Shown piece by piece: positions 1 through 8,423 of a stretch of 64,000 nucleotides of DNA (within the stretch, counting starts at the first letter, position 1; each line of letters begins with the position of its first letter). Under the pieces are notes generated by a model that did not search any database, was not told the origin of the DNA, and saw only the letters and a list, made by a program, of their open reading frames with translations. The stretch spans positions 209,593 through 273,592 of the forward strand of contig JBFNNX010000014.1 in NCBI GenBank assembly GCA_040791665.1, read 5' to 3'. The position numbers were made by a program, and so were the translations under genes. Origin of the DNA: Thiodiazotropha sp040791665 (GTDB lineage Bacteria; Pseudomonadota; Gammaproteobacteria; Chromatiales; Chromatiaceae).

Positions 1-71
1 TGCTCCCAGTTTCGGGTTTGGGCAAAGGCCTTTAAGCGGCCGTTCAGATCATCCAGGCTATCTTTTCGCAT
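1..71 (-). CDS. MazG-like nucleotide pyrophosphohydrolase, N-terminus only (runs off window)
   Basis: Reading leftwards from an ATG at 71, the frame stays open to the window edge and gives about 23 residues including LKAFAQTRNWEQ. A short helix ending in F-x-x-x-R-x-W-x-x is typical of the first lines of MazG-like/DCTPP1-type dNTP pyrophosphohydrolases, all-alpha enzymes that hydrolyse non-canonical dNTPs. The metal-binding residues lie outside the window, so the assignment rests only on the N-terminal pattern. A decayed MITE-like element lies just upstream of the start (108-284). Confidence 0.5.
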   Translation of the reverse strand, partial: MRKDSLDDLNGRLKAFAQTRNWE

Positions 72-107
72 CTTAATCTGTGTCGTTTACATTTGGGCAT
101 GGGACAT

Positions 108-284
108 TTAGGGTCTGCTAACACGCATCCGATCGACCCTGCCGGGACAATTGATTTGTCCGGCAAGGCAGTATGGGCGATGTGTCGCTCTACGTAGGCG
201 CATGATAACGCAGCTGGAGGGAAAAATAGCCCCAGCCCTTGGGGTGCGTCTTGATTGGCGCTTTTCAGTCACAACCGACCCTAG
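108..284. mobile_element. Degenerate MITE-like element, CTAG-ended family (reverse orientation relative to the 50691 copy)
   Basis: The stretch begins TTAGGGTCTGCTAACACGCA and ends GACCCTAG. Its interior (about 175-245) matches the reverse complement of the interior of the complete element at 50691-50961, including the shared run AATGATAACGC-like segment and AGCCCCAGCCCTT. The right terminal inverted repeat has lost its inner part. The terminal CTAG at 281-284 contains the TAG stop codon of the M48 protease gene, so the element abuts that gene exactly. Confidence 0.65.
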
Positions 285-1234
285 TACCACATGCCGTTGC
301 GGTGCCAGCGCGGGCGGTAGGGGTTGTGAGCGAGCAGGTTGCGTAAGTCCCGGGGTGATATGACCGCATCCGTTGTGGCGCTATCCATCTGGGCGAGTGC
401 CATCAACCGCTCCACCCGGCTATCGGTAGGCGGATGGGTGCGCAGCAGAGATGGATCGGGAATGCGCGGGCCGGGATGCAGCAGTCGCTCGAGTAAGCGG
501 TGTCGGGGGGGCTCGAGCTTATTCAGGGCGGCGGCCAGTCCCACCGGATCGCCTGTCAGCTTGGCCGCGCCCAGGTCCGCCTCGTATTCCCGACTGCGTG
601 ACAGGGCGAGCTGCGCCAGTGCGCTCAAGGTAGGCGCGGCCAGCAGTAACAGGATGGGTATCCAGGGCAAGGTTGTCTGGCCGAAGAGCATCAGTGGCAG
701 ATTGATCAGTAGCAACAGCTGCCCGATCATGGAGAGAAAACCGGTGATACGGCTGGTAAGATCGGCAAATGCCATCAGTCGCGTATCCTGGTTGACAACA
801 TGCATCAACTCGTGGGCCAGTACGCCCGCCAGTTCCCGCCACGCCATGCGGCGCAGCAGTCCATCCGATATGGCGATAGCAGCGTTTTGGCGATTGCCTG
901 TGGTAAACGCGTTCATGACGTCCGATGGCAGATAATAGAGTGCCGGAATCTGTTCCAGTCCGGCACGTCGGGTTAGGCGTGACAAGAGTTGATAGAGGTC
1001 CGGTGCCTCATTGGGTGCGAGCCGCCTAGCGCGAAACAGACGCATCGCCCATTCCGGGGAGGCGACAGGATTGATCCGATATGAAATCAGGATCACCAGG
1101 GCCGTTGCCACGGCCATCGGCAGACCGCCGAGGAACCAGGCAAGCAAGGCACAAAGGCCGCCCAGACTGATGATCAGTATCAGCGATTGCAGTGTGTTCT
1201 TGACCTTATGTTGCAGATAGGTGGCCTGTTCCAT
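281..1234 (-). CDS. M48 family zinc metalloprotease (HtpX-like)
   Basis: Predicted membrane-anchored zinc protease of the M48 (HtpX/Ste24) family, expected to degrade misfolded membrane proteins. The zinc motif HELMH lies near residue 141, and a downstream SREYEADLGA motif supplies the third ligand Glu. Two hydrophobic stretches lie at the N-terminus (about residues 20-52) and two more follow the HELMH helix. The start chosen is the ATG at 1234, giving 317 residues; a TTG 27 nt upstream would add nine residues without family support. No strong Shine-Dalgarno sequence is visible. The stop codon TAG is formed by the CTAG end of an adjacent MITE-like element, so the original C-terminus may have been slightly altered. 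It is not a canonical htpX by position, so no symbol is given. Confidence 0.85.
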   Translation of the reverse strand: MEQATYLQHKVKNTLQSLILIISLGGLCALLAWFLGGLPMAVATALVILISYRINPVASPEWAMRLFRARRLAPNEAPDLYQLLSRLTRRAGLEQIPALYYLPSDVMNAFTTGNRQNAAIAISDGLLRRMAWRELAGVLAHELMHVVNQDTRLMAFADLTSRITGFLSMIGQLLLLINLPLMLFGQTTLPWIPILLLLAAPTLSALAQLALSRSREYEADLGAAKLTGDPVGLAAALNKLEPPRHRLLERLLHPGPRIPDPSLLRTHPPTDSRVERLMALAQMDSATTDAVISPRDLRNLLAHNPYRPRWHRNGMWY

Positions 1235-1416
1235 GATTGTGTTCGCTGGCCGTGGATCCAAATTCGACTAACAGATGTGACAAAGCCCAGTACATAGGGT
1301 ATCACCCAACATGCACTACCGGGAGTTCAATAATTGGGCGGTCCGTCTCCGCAAGATGTGCGACAATGTTCCCTTCCGATCTGTCGTTCAAATGAAACGG
1401 TCATAAGGGTGGAGTT

Positions 1417-1728
1417 GTGGTACTGGGAATTCACGGATTGCTCACTTGGTTAAGCCATCATGAATACATGATGATGTTGGTAATACTCCTGATGAGTCTG
1501 GCGGGGACGCTGGTGTTCGTGGGTAATCTGTTTGCCATTGTTTACGCCTTCGGACAAAGTATCTGGTGGGGTGTCGGTGTATTGTTCATCCCTCTCTTCA
1601 GTGTCGTCTACTGTGCGCGTAACTGGGATAGGGCGGCATATCCCGGAAAGATGCTTATCGCGGGATTGGCGGCAACGGGTCTGACCTATTTTTCGCTTGT
1701 GGTCCTGGCGGCACTTTACCCGGTATAA
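1417..1728 (+). CDS. Small integral membrane protein, unrecognised
   Basis: A 103-residue protein with three hydrophobic stretches (about residues 18-45, 48-66 and 79-102) separated by a short polar segment with CARNWDRA. No catalytic motif is visible. The start is GTG at 1417, with AAGGG about seven bases upstream as a plausible ribosome-binding site. It lies alone between the divergent M48 protease gene and the convergent VOC gene. The composition is consistent with a real inner-membrane protein, but no function is recognised. Confidence 0.6.
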   Translation: MVLGIHGLLTWLSHHEYMMMLVILLMSLAGTLVFVGNLFAIVYAFGQSIWWGVGVLFIPLFSVVYCARNWDRAAYPGKMLIAGLAATGLTYFSLVVLAALYPV

Positions 1729-1816
1729 CCGCTTACTTAACCCGGCAACCAAGATGGTTGTGTCCTGCCGCTGTGTGTCATCCTGCCGGTTGATCTGAAG
1801 ATCCTGTTGATCGTGG

Positions 1817-2179
1817 CTATGCGGCGATCAACTCAATAGTGTTTTGATCCGGATCCCGGCAAAACAGCGCCCTTCGACCTGAACGACTTAAGGTATAGTC
1901 GATGCCTGCTTGGTCCAGTTTGATGCGCAGGGCATCGAGGTTGTCCACCGTAAAGGCGGTATGGCGGTCACGCCCGCCATGATCAGGACGAACGGCGAGG
2001 GCATCGGGATTGCTCAGCTCCAGCAGATGTATCTGCAAATCCCCCACTTTCAGCCAGGCTCCGGGGAAACCGAGATCGGGACGAGTCGGATCGATTTCCA
2101 ATCCCAATAAATCCTGGTAGAACGCCAGCGAGCGCCTGGTGTCGGCGACGAGCAGACTGACATGATGCAGTTGGATCAT
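1817..2179 (-). CDS. VOC (glyoxalase/bleomycin-resistance) family protein
   Basis: A 120-residue single-domain VOC protein of the glyoxalase/dioxygenase superfamily. The N-terminus IQLHHVSLLVADTRRSLAFY is the classical first beta-alpha unit with a metal-binding His, and the C-terminal RDPDQNTIEL is the classical last strand with the metal-binding Glu. Open frame continues upstream into argH, but the family fold starts at the ATG at 2179, eight bases after the argH stop codon, so it is probably translated as the distal gene of an argH operon. The substrate cannot be told from the sequence. Members of this family include lyases, isomerases and dioxygenases. Confidence 0.8.
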   Translation of the reverse strand: MIQLHHVSLLVADTRRSLAFYQDLLGLEIDPTRPDLGFPGAWLKVGDLQIHLLELSNPDALAVRPDHGGRDRHTAFTVDNLDALRIKLDQAGIDYTLSRSGRRALFCRDPDQNTIELIAA

Positions 2180-2186
2180 CGTCAAG

Positions 2187-3581
2187 TCAGTTTCCGAGAC
2201 GCTCTCTGGCCCGGGCAATGGCGCTTCGTACCTGACTGGGGGCAGTGCCACCGATGTGGTTTCGCGCGGCGAGTGAACCCTCGAGGGTAAGGATGTCGAA
2301 TACATCCGCCTCGATCTCGCTTGAGAAACGCTGCAACTCCTGCAGCTTCATCTGCGATAAATCGCGCCCCTCGGCAACGCCGAACGCGACCGCCTTGCCC
2401 ACCACTTCATGGGCGTCGCGAAAGGGAATACCCTTGCGCACAAGGTAGTCGGCCAGGTCTGTGGCAGTGGCGAATCCCTGCATGGTTGCCTCCCGCATCG
2501 CCTCCTTGCGACAATTGATTGCCGGAACCATGTCGGCAAATACCTTCAATGATCCTTTCAGATTGTCCACGCTGTCGAACAGCGGTTCCTTGTCTTCCTG
2601 ATTGTCCTTGTTATAGGCCAGGGGTTGGCTTTTCATCAGGGTCAACAGGCCGATAAGGTGGCCGAATATCCGGCCGGTCTTGCCCCGGATCAGTTCTGGG
2701 ACATCCGGGTTCTTTTTCTGCGGCATGATTGACGAGCCGGTGCAGAAGCTATCGGCGAGTTCGATAAATCCGAACTGGGCTGAGGACCAGATGATCAGTT
2801 CCTCCGAGAATCTGGACAGATGCATCATCAAAATACTGGCGGCGGCGCTGAATTCGATGGCGAAATCCCGGTCCGAGACAGCGTCCAGGGAATTCTCCGC
2901 CGGTCGCGAGAAGCCCAGCAGTTCGGCGGTCAGGTGACGGTCGATGGGGTAGGTGGTACCGGCCAGTGCGGCAGCGCCCAGGGGCATCACATTGACCCGC
3001 TTGTTACAGTCGGCCAGGCGCTCCCGGTCACGCTCCAGCATCTCGAACCAGGCCATCATGTGGTGGCCGAAAGATAGCGGTTGTGCCGTTTGCAGGTGGG
3101 TAAAGCCGGGTAATACGGTCTCAACCTCCCGTTCGGCCTTGTCGAGCAAAGCGTGTTGCAAACGGAGGATGGCGTCTCTGATCTGTTCGATTTCGTCTCG
3201 CAGCCAGAGCCGTATGTCAGTGGCAACCTGATCATTGCGGGAGCGGCCGGTGTGAAGTTTTTTACCTGCTTCACCAATGGCCTCGGTGAGGGCTGACTCG
3301 ATATTCATATGCACATCCTCCAGGGAGACAGACCAGGTAAAGTCGCCCTGTTCAATGCGTTTACGGATCTGTTCCAGCCCAAGCACGATGGCGTCACGTT
3401 CGGCATCACTCAGGATGCCCTGACGGGCCAGCATGGTGGCGTGGGCGATGGAGCCTTGAATGTCATATTGGTAAAGTCGCCGGTCAAAGCCGACAGATGC
3501 GGTAAATGCCTCAACAAAGGCATCGGTCGGTTCACTGAATCGGCCTGACCAGGGTTTCGTGGACACGTGACTGTCGCTCAT
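2187..3581 (-). CDS. argH: Argininosuccinate lyase
   Basis: Final enzyme of arginine biosynthesis, cleaving argininosuccinate to arginine and fumarate in the cytoplasm. At 464 residues it has the normal family length. The fumarase/aspartase superfamily signature GSSIMPQKKNPD, which carries the mobile catalytic-serine loop, is intact, as are HTGRSRNDQVATD and GFTHLQTAQP, which form the active site. Start ATG at 3581. The gene is followed by the VOC gene eight bases later. Its upstream region is duplicated around the AAA/HNH module: a 124-bp direct copy that includes the first argH codons lies at 6501-6623, with the start codon mutated to ACG there. Confidence 0.97.
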   Translation of the reverse strand: MSDSHVSTKPWSGRFSEPTDAFVEAFTASVGFDRRLYQYDIQGSIAHATMLARQGILSDAERDAIVLGLEQIRKRIEQGDFTWSVSLEDVHMNIESALTEAIGEAGKKLHTGRSRNDQVATDIRLWLRDEIEQIRDAILRLQHALLDKAEREVETVLPGFTHLQTAQPLSFGHHMMAWFEMLERDRERLADCNKRVNVMPLGAAALAGTTYPIDRHLTAELLGFSRPAENSLDAVSDRDFAIEFSAAASILMMHLSRFSEELIIWSSAQFGFIELADSFCTGSSIMPQKKNPDVPELIRGKTGRIFGHLIGLLTLMKSQPLAYNKDNQEDKEPLFDSVDNLKGSLKVFADMVPAINCRKEAMREATMQGFATATDLADYLVRKGIPFRDAHEVVGKAVAFGVAEGRDLSQMKLQELQRFSSEIEADVFDILTLEGSLAARNHIGGTAPSQVRSAIARARERLGN

Positions 3582-3692
3582 GTATGGCTATCCTGAATAT
3601 GTAAGCAGGCCGGATTATAGCAGGCAGCGGATGAATGCAGCAGAGTGAGAAGCAACCTGGAGGGAAATGGCCATCGGATAGCGATGGAAAGG
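3569..3692. repeat. Left copy of a 124-bp direct repeat (argH start, argH-algZ spacer, start of algZ)
   Basis: This stretch matches 6501-6623 at about 84% identity by eye with one single-base gap. It contains the real argH start and a remnant of the algZ start: an ATG at 3634 followed by about 19 codons parallel to true algZ (QQSEKQP shared) that then runs into unrelated sequence and a stop. The two copies bracket the ATPase/HNH gene pair in direct orientation, as attachment-site-like or recombination-derived flanks would. Confidence 0.85.
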
Positions 3693-4020
3693 CGCTGCCT
3701 GCCTCACCATGAACCGTTGTCGACAAACCGCCACTGGACCTGGGCTAGAAGCGTGTTTATTCTTAACTGCATCCGTGCAGCCCGATGGCGCGCCGCACTG
3801 GGTTACAGGAAGAGCCAGACAGTATGGATTACAATTCGATTCGGCATTTCTGGTCATTTACCGTCCGTTTTCTCAGCCACGAGTCATTAAAACAGATGGA
3901 TTTATGCCTATTGGCCACAGATATCAGCGTGCTGCAGAATTGGTACGAATGCCAGTGCCGGTAAATGTGTGCAAATTTCGGCTATTCCGGGCCTCTGACA
4001 CACCAACAGGTTGAAATTGC
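3693..4020. other. Gene-free leader upstream of the ATPase/HNH operon
   Basis: About 330 bases between the end of the left direct repeat and the ATPase start. Short open frames exist on both strands, but none has a convincing ribosome-binding site or recognisable protein. It presumably carries the promoter of the two-gene operon. No strong inverted repeat or retron-like structure was recognised by eye. Confidence 0.5.
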
Positions 4021-5409
4021 ATGTTTCTGAAATCCGTAGAAATTCGAAATATCCGCTCAATCGAGAACGTCGTTTTGGACTTTGAGGCATCTGCATCGAA
4101 GCAGCGAAACCGCAAGTGGACAATCCTCCTGGGCGAAAACGGAACCGGAAAGAGTTCGCTCCTGCGGTCGATCGGCATGGTTCTGGCGGGCAGCGATGCG
4201 TTGCCGTTCCTGCTCGGCGAACCTGATTCGTGGATACGCAACGGTGCTGATGAAGCATCAATCTCCGCGATCCTTCAGACGGCGCGTAACGAGGACAGAT
4301 ATGTCGAGGTTCACTTCAAGCAGGGGATGGATCGTTCGGGTTTTGTTGAGCACAATCGCAAAGGTCTTGATCAGCTTGATGCAGCGCTCGCGCATACGCA
4401 GCGCAACTACTTTGTCGTTGGCTATGGCGCACTTCGTCGACTCGCAATGCACGATATGAATATTGCCCGTAGAGGCAATGATCCGGTACGGGCGCAATCC
4501 TTGGCTACTTTGTTCGATCTGGATGCCACCCTGAATCCACTGCAGTCCTGGGCGATGGGGTTGGAGTACAGAGACGGTAAGAGTGGTACACGGATCATCG
4601 AGAACGCGATGAACGGTCTTCTGCCGGATGTGAGTTTTAGCCGTATCGATCGTCGCAATGGCGATCTGCTGTTCGATACGCAGGACGGTGCTGTTCCGCT
4701 CAGCCTGTTGAGTGACGGTTACCAAAATGTAGCGGCATGGATTGGTGATCTACTCTATCGAATCACTGAATCGTTTGACGATTATAAAAATCCGCTGGAG
4801 ACACGCGGATTGTTATTGATCGATGAAATCGACGCACATCTGCATCCGAAGTGGCAAAGGCAGTTGCGAAAGTATATCGATGATAAATTGCCCGAGTTCC
4901 AGATCATCGGAACAACCCATTCGGTACTGACGGCACAACAGCTCGAAGAAGACGAATGTGTCATTTTAAGCCGCAACGAGAAGAGCAAGGCGGTCTCCGC
5001 GAGACCCTTCCCCGGTGTACCCGCGGAACTGCAGGCCCATGAATTGCTCGAAATCGGATTCAATGTCGAGACACTCGACTCCGTGAGACTCAGCAATGAC
5101 AAAAACAGATATCGCACGTTATACCGCAAGAAATCGAAGACGACGGTGGACAGGCGGGAGCTCGAACGTCTTGCCGAACAGTTCAGCCAATTGCCGGATC
5201 GGGACCTGTCATTCAGAAACGAAGCCATAATGAAGTCGCAGGAGAAACAGCGAAAGAAAATTGAGGATCTGATTGCTCAGATAGAGGGCATGAAGTCCGG
5301 CGAATCGATCCGCAAAAAGACAACAAAGAAGCGAGTTGTTCGTAAAAGGGCAGCTGCGAAGTCGTCAACGAAGAAGAAACACAGGGTCATAAGCAAGAAA
5401 AAACAATAG
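4021..5409 (+). CDS. AAA/ABC-type ATPase, PtuA-like (Septu defence family)
   Basis: A 462-residue SMC/RecF-like ATPase with an N-terminal strand FLKSVEIRNIRSIENV, Walker A GENGTGKS at residues 38-45, Walker B LLLIDEIDAHLHP near 263-275, and a switch-histidine segment GTTHSVLTAQQ near 297. This order is that of the PtuA/OLD-type ATPases found in bacterial anti-phage systems. It is followed six bases after its stop by an HNH nuclease gene, the same pairing as PtuA/PtuB of Septu. The C-terminal ~45 residues are very rich in Lys and Arg and would bind nucleic acid; this tail is not a usual hallmark of PtuA. The role in phage defence is inferred from family pairing, not shown here. Confidence 0.8.
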   Translation: MFLKSVEIRNIRSIENVVLDFEASASKQRNRKWTILLGENGTGKSSLLRSIGMVLAGSDALPFLLGEPDSWIRNGADEASISAILQTARNEDRYVEVHFKQGMDRSGFVEHNRKGLDQLDAALAHTQRNYFVVGYGALRRLAMHDMNIARRGNDPVRAQSLATLFDLDATLNPLQSWAMGLEYRDGKSGTRIIENAMNGLLPDVSFSRIDRRNGDLLFDTQDGAVPLSLLSDGYQNVAAWIGDLLYRITESFDDYKNPLETRGLLLIDEIDAHLHPKWQRQLRKYIDDKLPEFQIIGTTHSVLTAQQLEEDECVILSRNEKSKAVSARPFPGVPAELQAHELLEIGFNVETLDSVRLSNDKNRYRTLYRKKSKTTVDRRELERLAEQFSQLPDRDLSFRNEAIMKSQEKQRKKIEDLIAQIEGMKSGESIRKKTTKKRVVRKRAAAKSSTKKKHRVISKKKQ

Positions 5410-5415
5410 GACATC

Positions 5416-6258
5416 ATGATACGACTTAAGCGCGATCGCTCATCAAGGACAGTCAAGGCCAAGTATCGGGATCCGGCTCGGATCGACAATGGCGTCGATC
5501 TGATCAAGGGATTTCTCTCCGGAGAGAACAAGTTTTACAAAGACGGATTCTGGAAGATCGCCAAAGACCACCTTAAGATTGAATCGCACGGGAAGTGTGC
5601 GTTTTGCGAAACGCCCACAACGGTTGTGTACTTTGGTGATGTAGAGCATTTTCGACCTAAACAACGTCAGATGTACTGGTGGCTGGCATACTGCTACGAT
5701 AACTATCTTTTCTCATGTCGCATCTGCAACGGTTTCAAGAGCGATCAGTTTCCGATTCTAGGCAACGGGCTGCCCCCACCGGTCATACCGAACAACCCAA
5801 CAGAGGCGCAGCTTCGAACAATCAGTCAGGACATGACGCCCAATCCTTTGGACGATGCAGAATTGGCGCGGTTTGATGGGGCATGCCTGAACGAACAGGC
5901 TGTATTACCCAATCCCTACCAGCAGGATCCGTGGCAGCTATTCAAGTGGGAAGTGATCGAGCCTCTTGAGGAAGTCAACATCACCCACCGAACCAATGCC
6001 GACAGGCCTTTTGTGGAACCAACCATCGGGATACTCCGGCTCAACAGGGACGCGCTGCGTGCACAACGATACCAGACCTATGTCCTACTCAAGATGTTCA
6101 AGGATATATTCGAATCGGCAACCGGCGAAATCAAGACAAAGGCGGAAGACGGTCTCAAGGTGATGATGGGCGCGGATCGGGAGTATTGTGGAATGGCGCG
6201 CTACTTTATTTCCGAGGAGTGGCAACTTGGCATTCCGCTTCCCGAGGCAACCGAGTAG
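5416..6258 (+). CDS. HNH endonuclease, PtuB-like (Septu defence family)
   Basis: A 280-residue HNH nuclease, translated from the ATG at 5416 with AGGA five bases upstream, in the same operon as the ATPase. Two zinc-knuckle pairs are seen, C61-x2-C64 and C101-x2-C104, around the nuclease core FGDVEHFRPK (residues 73-82, catalytic His78). The following YWWLAY...NYLFSCRICN pattern is characteristic of PtuB and the related retron-associated HNH family. It is predicted to cut DNA or RNA when triggered through the partner ATPase. The C-terminal half carries no recognised motif. The pair looks intact, with no frameshift or stop. Confidence 0.85.
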   Translation: MIRLKRDRSSRTVKAKYRDPARIDNGVDLIKGFLSGENKFYKDGFWKIAKDHLKIESHGKCAFCETPTTVVYFGDVEHFRPKQRQMYWWLAYCYDNYLFSCRICNGFKSDQFPILGNGLPPPVIPNNPTEAQLRTISQDMTPNPLDDAELARFDGACLNEQAVLPNPYQQDPWQLFKWEVIEPLEEVNITHRTNADRPFVEPTIGILRLNRDALRAQRYQTYVLLKMFKDIFESATGEIKTKAEDGLKVMMGADREYCGMARYFISEEWQLGIPLPEATE

Positions 6259-6500
6259 CTCAGTGTGGCCGCATCTATTAAGCGCCCTTGATTCGTCCTT
6301 ATCGGACAAGACGGTCCCCGAGTGGAGAATGGTAGTGTGAGTCGGTTCGATTTCGTTACCTGGCCGGAGCCGGAACGGGCGGTGATATGATCAATGCGGG
6401 AACGTTCAGGTGAAGTTTTTTATCCTTATCGCCGATAGTTAGTCTGTGTGGATTCGATATTCAAGTCATTGTAGCGGTTTGACTCTCTTAATGGGTGCCC
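6259..6500. other. Spacer between the HNH gene and the right direct repeat
   Basis: About 240 bases without a supported gene. No clear terminator with a T-run was recognised after the HNH stop. The segment ends abruptly at 6500, where the second copy of the argH-algZ intergenic repeat begins. Confidence 0.45.
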
Positions 6501-6623
6501 GACTGTCGCTCGTGTAGGGCTATCCTGAATTTGTAAACAGGCGGGATTACAGCAACAGTGGATGAATGCAGCAGAGTGAGAAACAACCTGAGGGGAAACG
6601 ACCGTTGGATTCTGATGGAAAGG
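6501..6623. repeat. Right copy of the 124-bp direct repeat
   Basis: Partner of 3569-3692. It contains the genuine start of the algZ-like gene (ATG at 6566) and a dead relic of the argH start, in which the start codon has become ACG and the frame runs into unrelated sequence after a few codons. The two copies therefore share one functional gene start each, which explains why both flanking genes survived the insertion. Confidence 0.85.
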
Positions 6624-7645
6624 TGATCTTTGTCCCCAATCTATGTGCCATGCGGGCCGTGTTCGCTGTGGTTGTCATCGGCGAGCTCCTCGCCATCCTG
6701 CTATCCTTGGCCGTGGCTGAACGGATGAGTGACTTTTTTTCGGTGCTGAGTCTGATTTCGTTACTGGTGCAGTGGATCGGACTGAGTTCGGCGGTGTTTA
6801 TCTGCCTATTGCGCCCGCATCTAAACAGACTGGGTAATTGGTGGGCCGGTTTTAGCGTATTTTTCATTCTGCTCGGGGTGGCCTGGCTTGTGTCACATCT
6901 GATTATTATGATGAACAGCAGCATGGATCTGTCGATGTTGCCACAGAACGACGCTGACCTGATATGGCGCACCGTGGGCATCAGCGCCATTATAGGTGTC
7001 TTGGTGCTCCACTACCTTTATCTGCAATATCTGTGGCGTCGTCAGGAAGAGGCTGAGAACAGCGCTCGATTGCAGGCACTCCACTCCCGCATTCGTCCCC
7101 ACTTCCTCTTTAACAGCATGAACACCATCGCCAGCCTCACTCGGAGCGATCCTGCGATGGCCGAAGAGGTGGTGGAGGACCTCGCCGATCTGTTCCGGGT
7201 TTCTCTCGGCGATGCCAGCCAGCTCTCCAGTCTGGGTAAGGAACTGGACCTGGCCCGCCAATATCTCAGTATCGAGCACTATCGTTTGGGGGAGCGGTTG
7301 AATCTGGTGTGGGATCTCAATGATCTGCCGGAACAGGCCAAGATCCCGCCCATGATCATACAGCCGTTGCTGGAGAATGCGGTTTACCACGGTATCGAGC
7401 CTGCCGCAAAGGGCGGTACGATCACCATTACGGGCCGCTATCGGCGCAATCGGATAAATTTGAGTATCCGCAACACCCTGCCGCAAGACGACGAGCGGTG
7501 TCATCGCGAGGGCAATCGATTGGCAATGGAGAATATTCGTGCACGCCTTGCAGGTGTGTATGACTTGGAAGCGAGCTTGACCGAGTCGAATATTGATGGA
7601 GAACATCAGGTCAGACTGGCGATTCCACATCCTTGGTGGGAGTAG
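6566..7645 (+). CDS. algZ: AlgZ/FimS-like (LytS-type) sensor histidine kinase
   Basis: A 359-residue membrane sensor of the LytS/AlgZ class. Four hydrophobic segments occupy roughly residues 28-50, 57-82, 93-115 and 135-155. The His_kinase segment has the phosphoacceptor RPHFLFN (His179), and a short HATPase domain follows, with PPMIIQPLLENAVYHG as its N-box. It is followed by the algR-like response regulator and haem biosynthesis genes, the classical order of Pseudomonas algZ-algR-hemC, so it probably phosphorylates or otherwise controls that regulator. Its first ~19 codons also occur in the left direct repeat at 3634. In some AlgZ proteins kinase motifs are degenerate; the catalytic residues were not fully checked here. 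Confidence 0.85.
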   Translation: MQQSEKQPEGKRPLDSDGKVIFVPNLCAMRAVFAVVVIGELLAILLSLAVAERMSDFFSVLSLISLLVQWIGLSSAVFICLLRPHLNRLGNWWAGFSVFFILLGVAWLVSHLIIMMNSSMDLSMLPQNDADLIWRTVGISAIIGVLVLHYLYLQYLWRRQEEAENSARLQALHSRIRPHFLFNSMNTIASLTRSDPAMAEEVVEDLADLFRVSLGDASQLSSLGKELDLARQYLSIEHYRLGERLNLVWDLNDLPEQAKIPPMIIQPLLENAVYHGIEPAAKGGTITITGRYRRNRINLSIRNTLPQDDERCHREGNRLAMENIRARLAGVYDLEASLTESNIDGEHQVRLAIPHPWWE

Positions 7646-7691
7646 CGGAACCGATTTGGCAGGTGCCAACTGACCCTAGGGGGGTTGAGCT

Positions 7692-8423
7692 GTGAAAATA
7701 TTGGTGGTGGATGACGAAGCCCTGGCCCGGCAGCGACTGGCGGCATTGATCGAAGAACTCGGGAGCCCTTACCGGTTGGTGGGTGAGGCAGCCAATGGGG
7801 AAGAGGCATTGCAGCAGTTCAAGGAAAGAGGTGCCGACCTGGTATTGATGGATATACGCATGCCGGGTATGGATGGATTGGAGGCCGCGCAGCGGCTGGC
7901 TGAAAACGATCGGCCGCCGGCAGTTATCTTCACCACGGCTTATGAGGACCATGCGCTGCAGGCCTTTGAATCGTCCGCACAGGACTATTTGTTGAAACCG
8001 GTGCGCCGTGAGCGACTCTTGACCGCACTGCAACGCAGCCAGCGTGTTACCCGAAGCCAGCTCATCTCCGCAACGGCCAAGGAACAACAGGCTCCAAAAC
8101 TGCATGCCAGTTATCGGGGCGGGTTGAGGACGGTTCCTTTGGATCAGGTGATCTATCTGCGGGCAGACTCGAAATATGTCATGGCCCGGCACGAAGGGGG
8201 TGAGCTGTTGCTCGAGGAGAGCCTCAAAGGACTGCAGGAGCGCTACGGCGATTGGTTGTTGCGCATCCACCGTAACGCCTTGGTGGTGAGACGACATCTT
8301 ATGGGTCTTGAGAAGGGAAATGACGGCATTCCACGGGTGGTCCTGCGCGGTTGCGACGAGACACTTGAGGTCAGCAGGCGCCATCTTCCTGAAGTGAGGC
8401 GTATTCTGCGGGGGGAGGAGTGA
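7692..8423 (+). CDS. algR: AlgR-like LytTR response regulator
   Basis: A 243-residue response regulator with a receiver domain (DD at 7-8, phosphoacceptor Asp54 in VLMDIRMPG, Lys in LLKPV) and a C-terminal LytTR DNA-binding domain (about residues 135-240, LRTVPLDQVIYLRADSKYV). It starts at a GTG at 7692 with a purine-rich AGGGGGG stretch upstream and lies 46 bases after algZ, presumably its cognate sensor. Its stop overlaps the start of a cytochrome gene. In Pseudomonas the orthologue controls alginate and type IV pili; the target set here is unknown. Confidence 0.88.
   Translation: MKILVVDDEALARQRLAALIEELGSPYRLVGEAANGEEALQQFKERGADLVLMDIRMPGMDGLEAAQRLAENDRPPAVIFTTAYEDHALQAFESSAQDYLLKPVRRERLLTALQRSQRVTRSQLISATAKEQQAPKLHASYRGGLRTVPLDQVIYLRADSKYVMARHEGGELLLEESLKGLQERYGDWLLRIHRNALVVRRHLMGLEKGNDGIPRVVLRGCDETLEVSRRHLPEVRRILRGEE

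Noticed and set aside
339..935. Plus-strand frame of 198 codons opposite the M48 protease
   Set aside because: Ser/Arg-rich shadow of the conserved protease gene.
3709..4014. Possible small gene between the left direct repeat and the ATPase
   Set aside because: No ribosome-binding site, no family, and other overlapping frames are equally open.
3582..6600. Idea that the 124-bp repeats are a classical transposon target duplication
   Set aside because: Far too long for known target duplications, and the copies differ at about 20 positions, so recombination or older duplication fits better.
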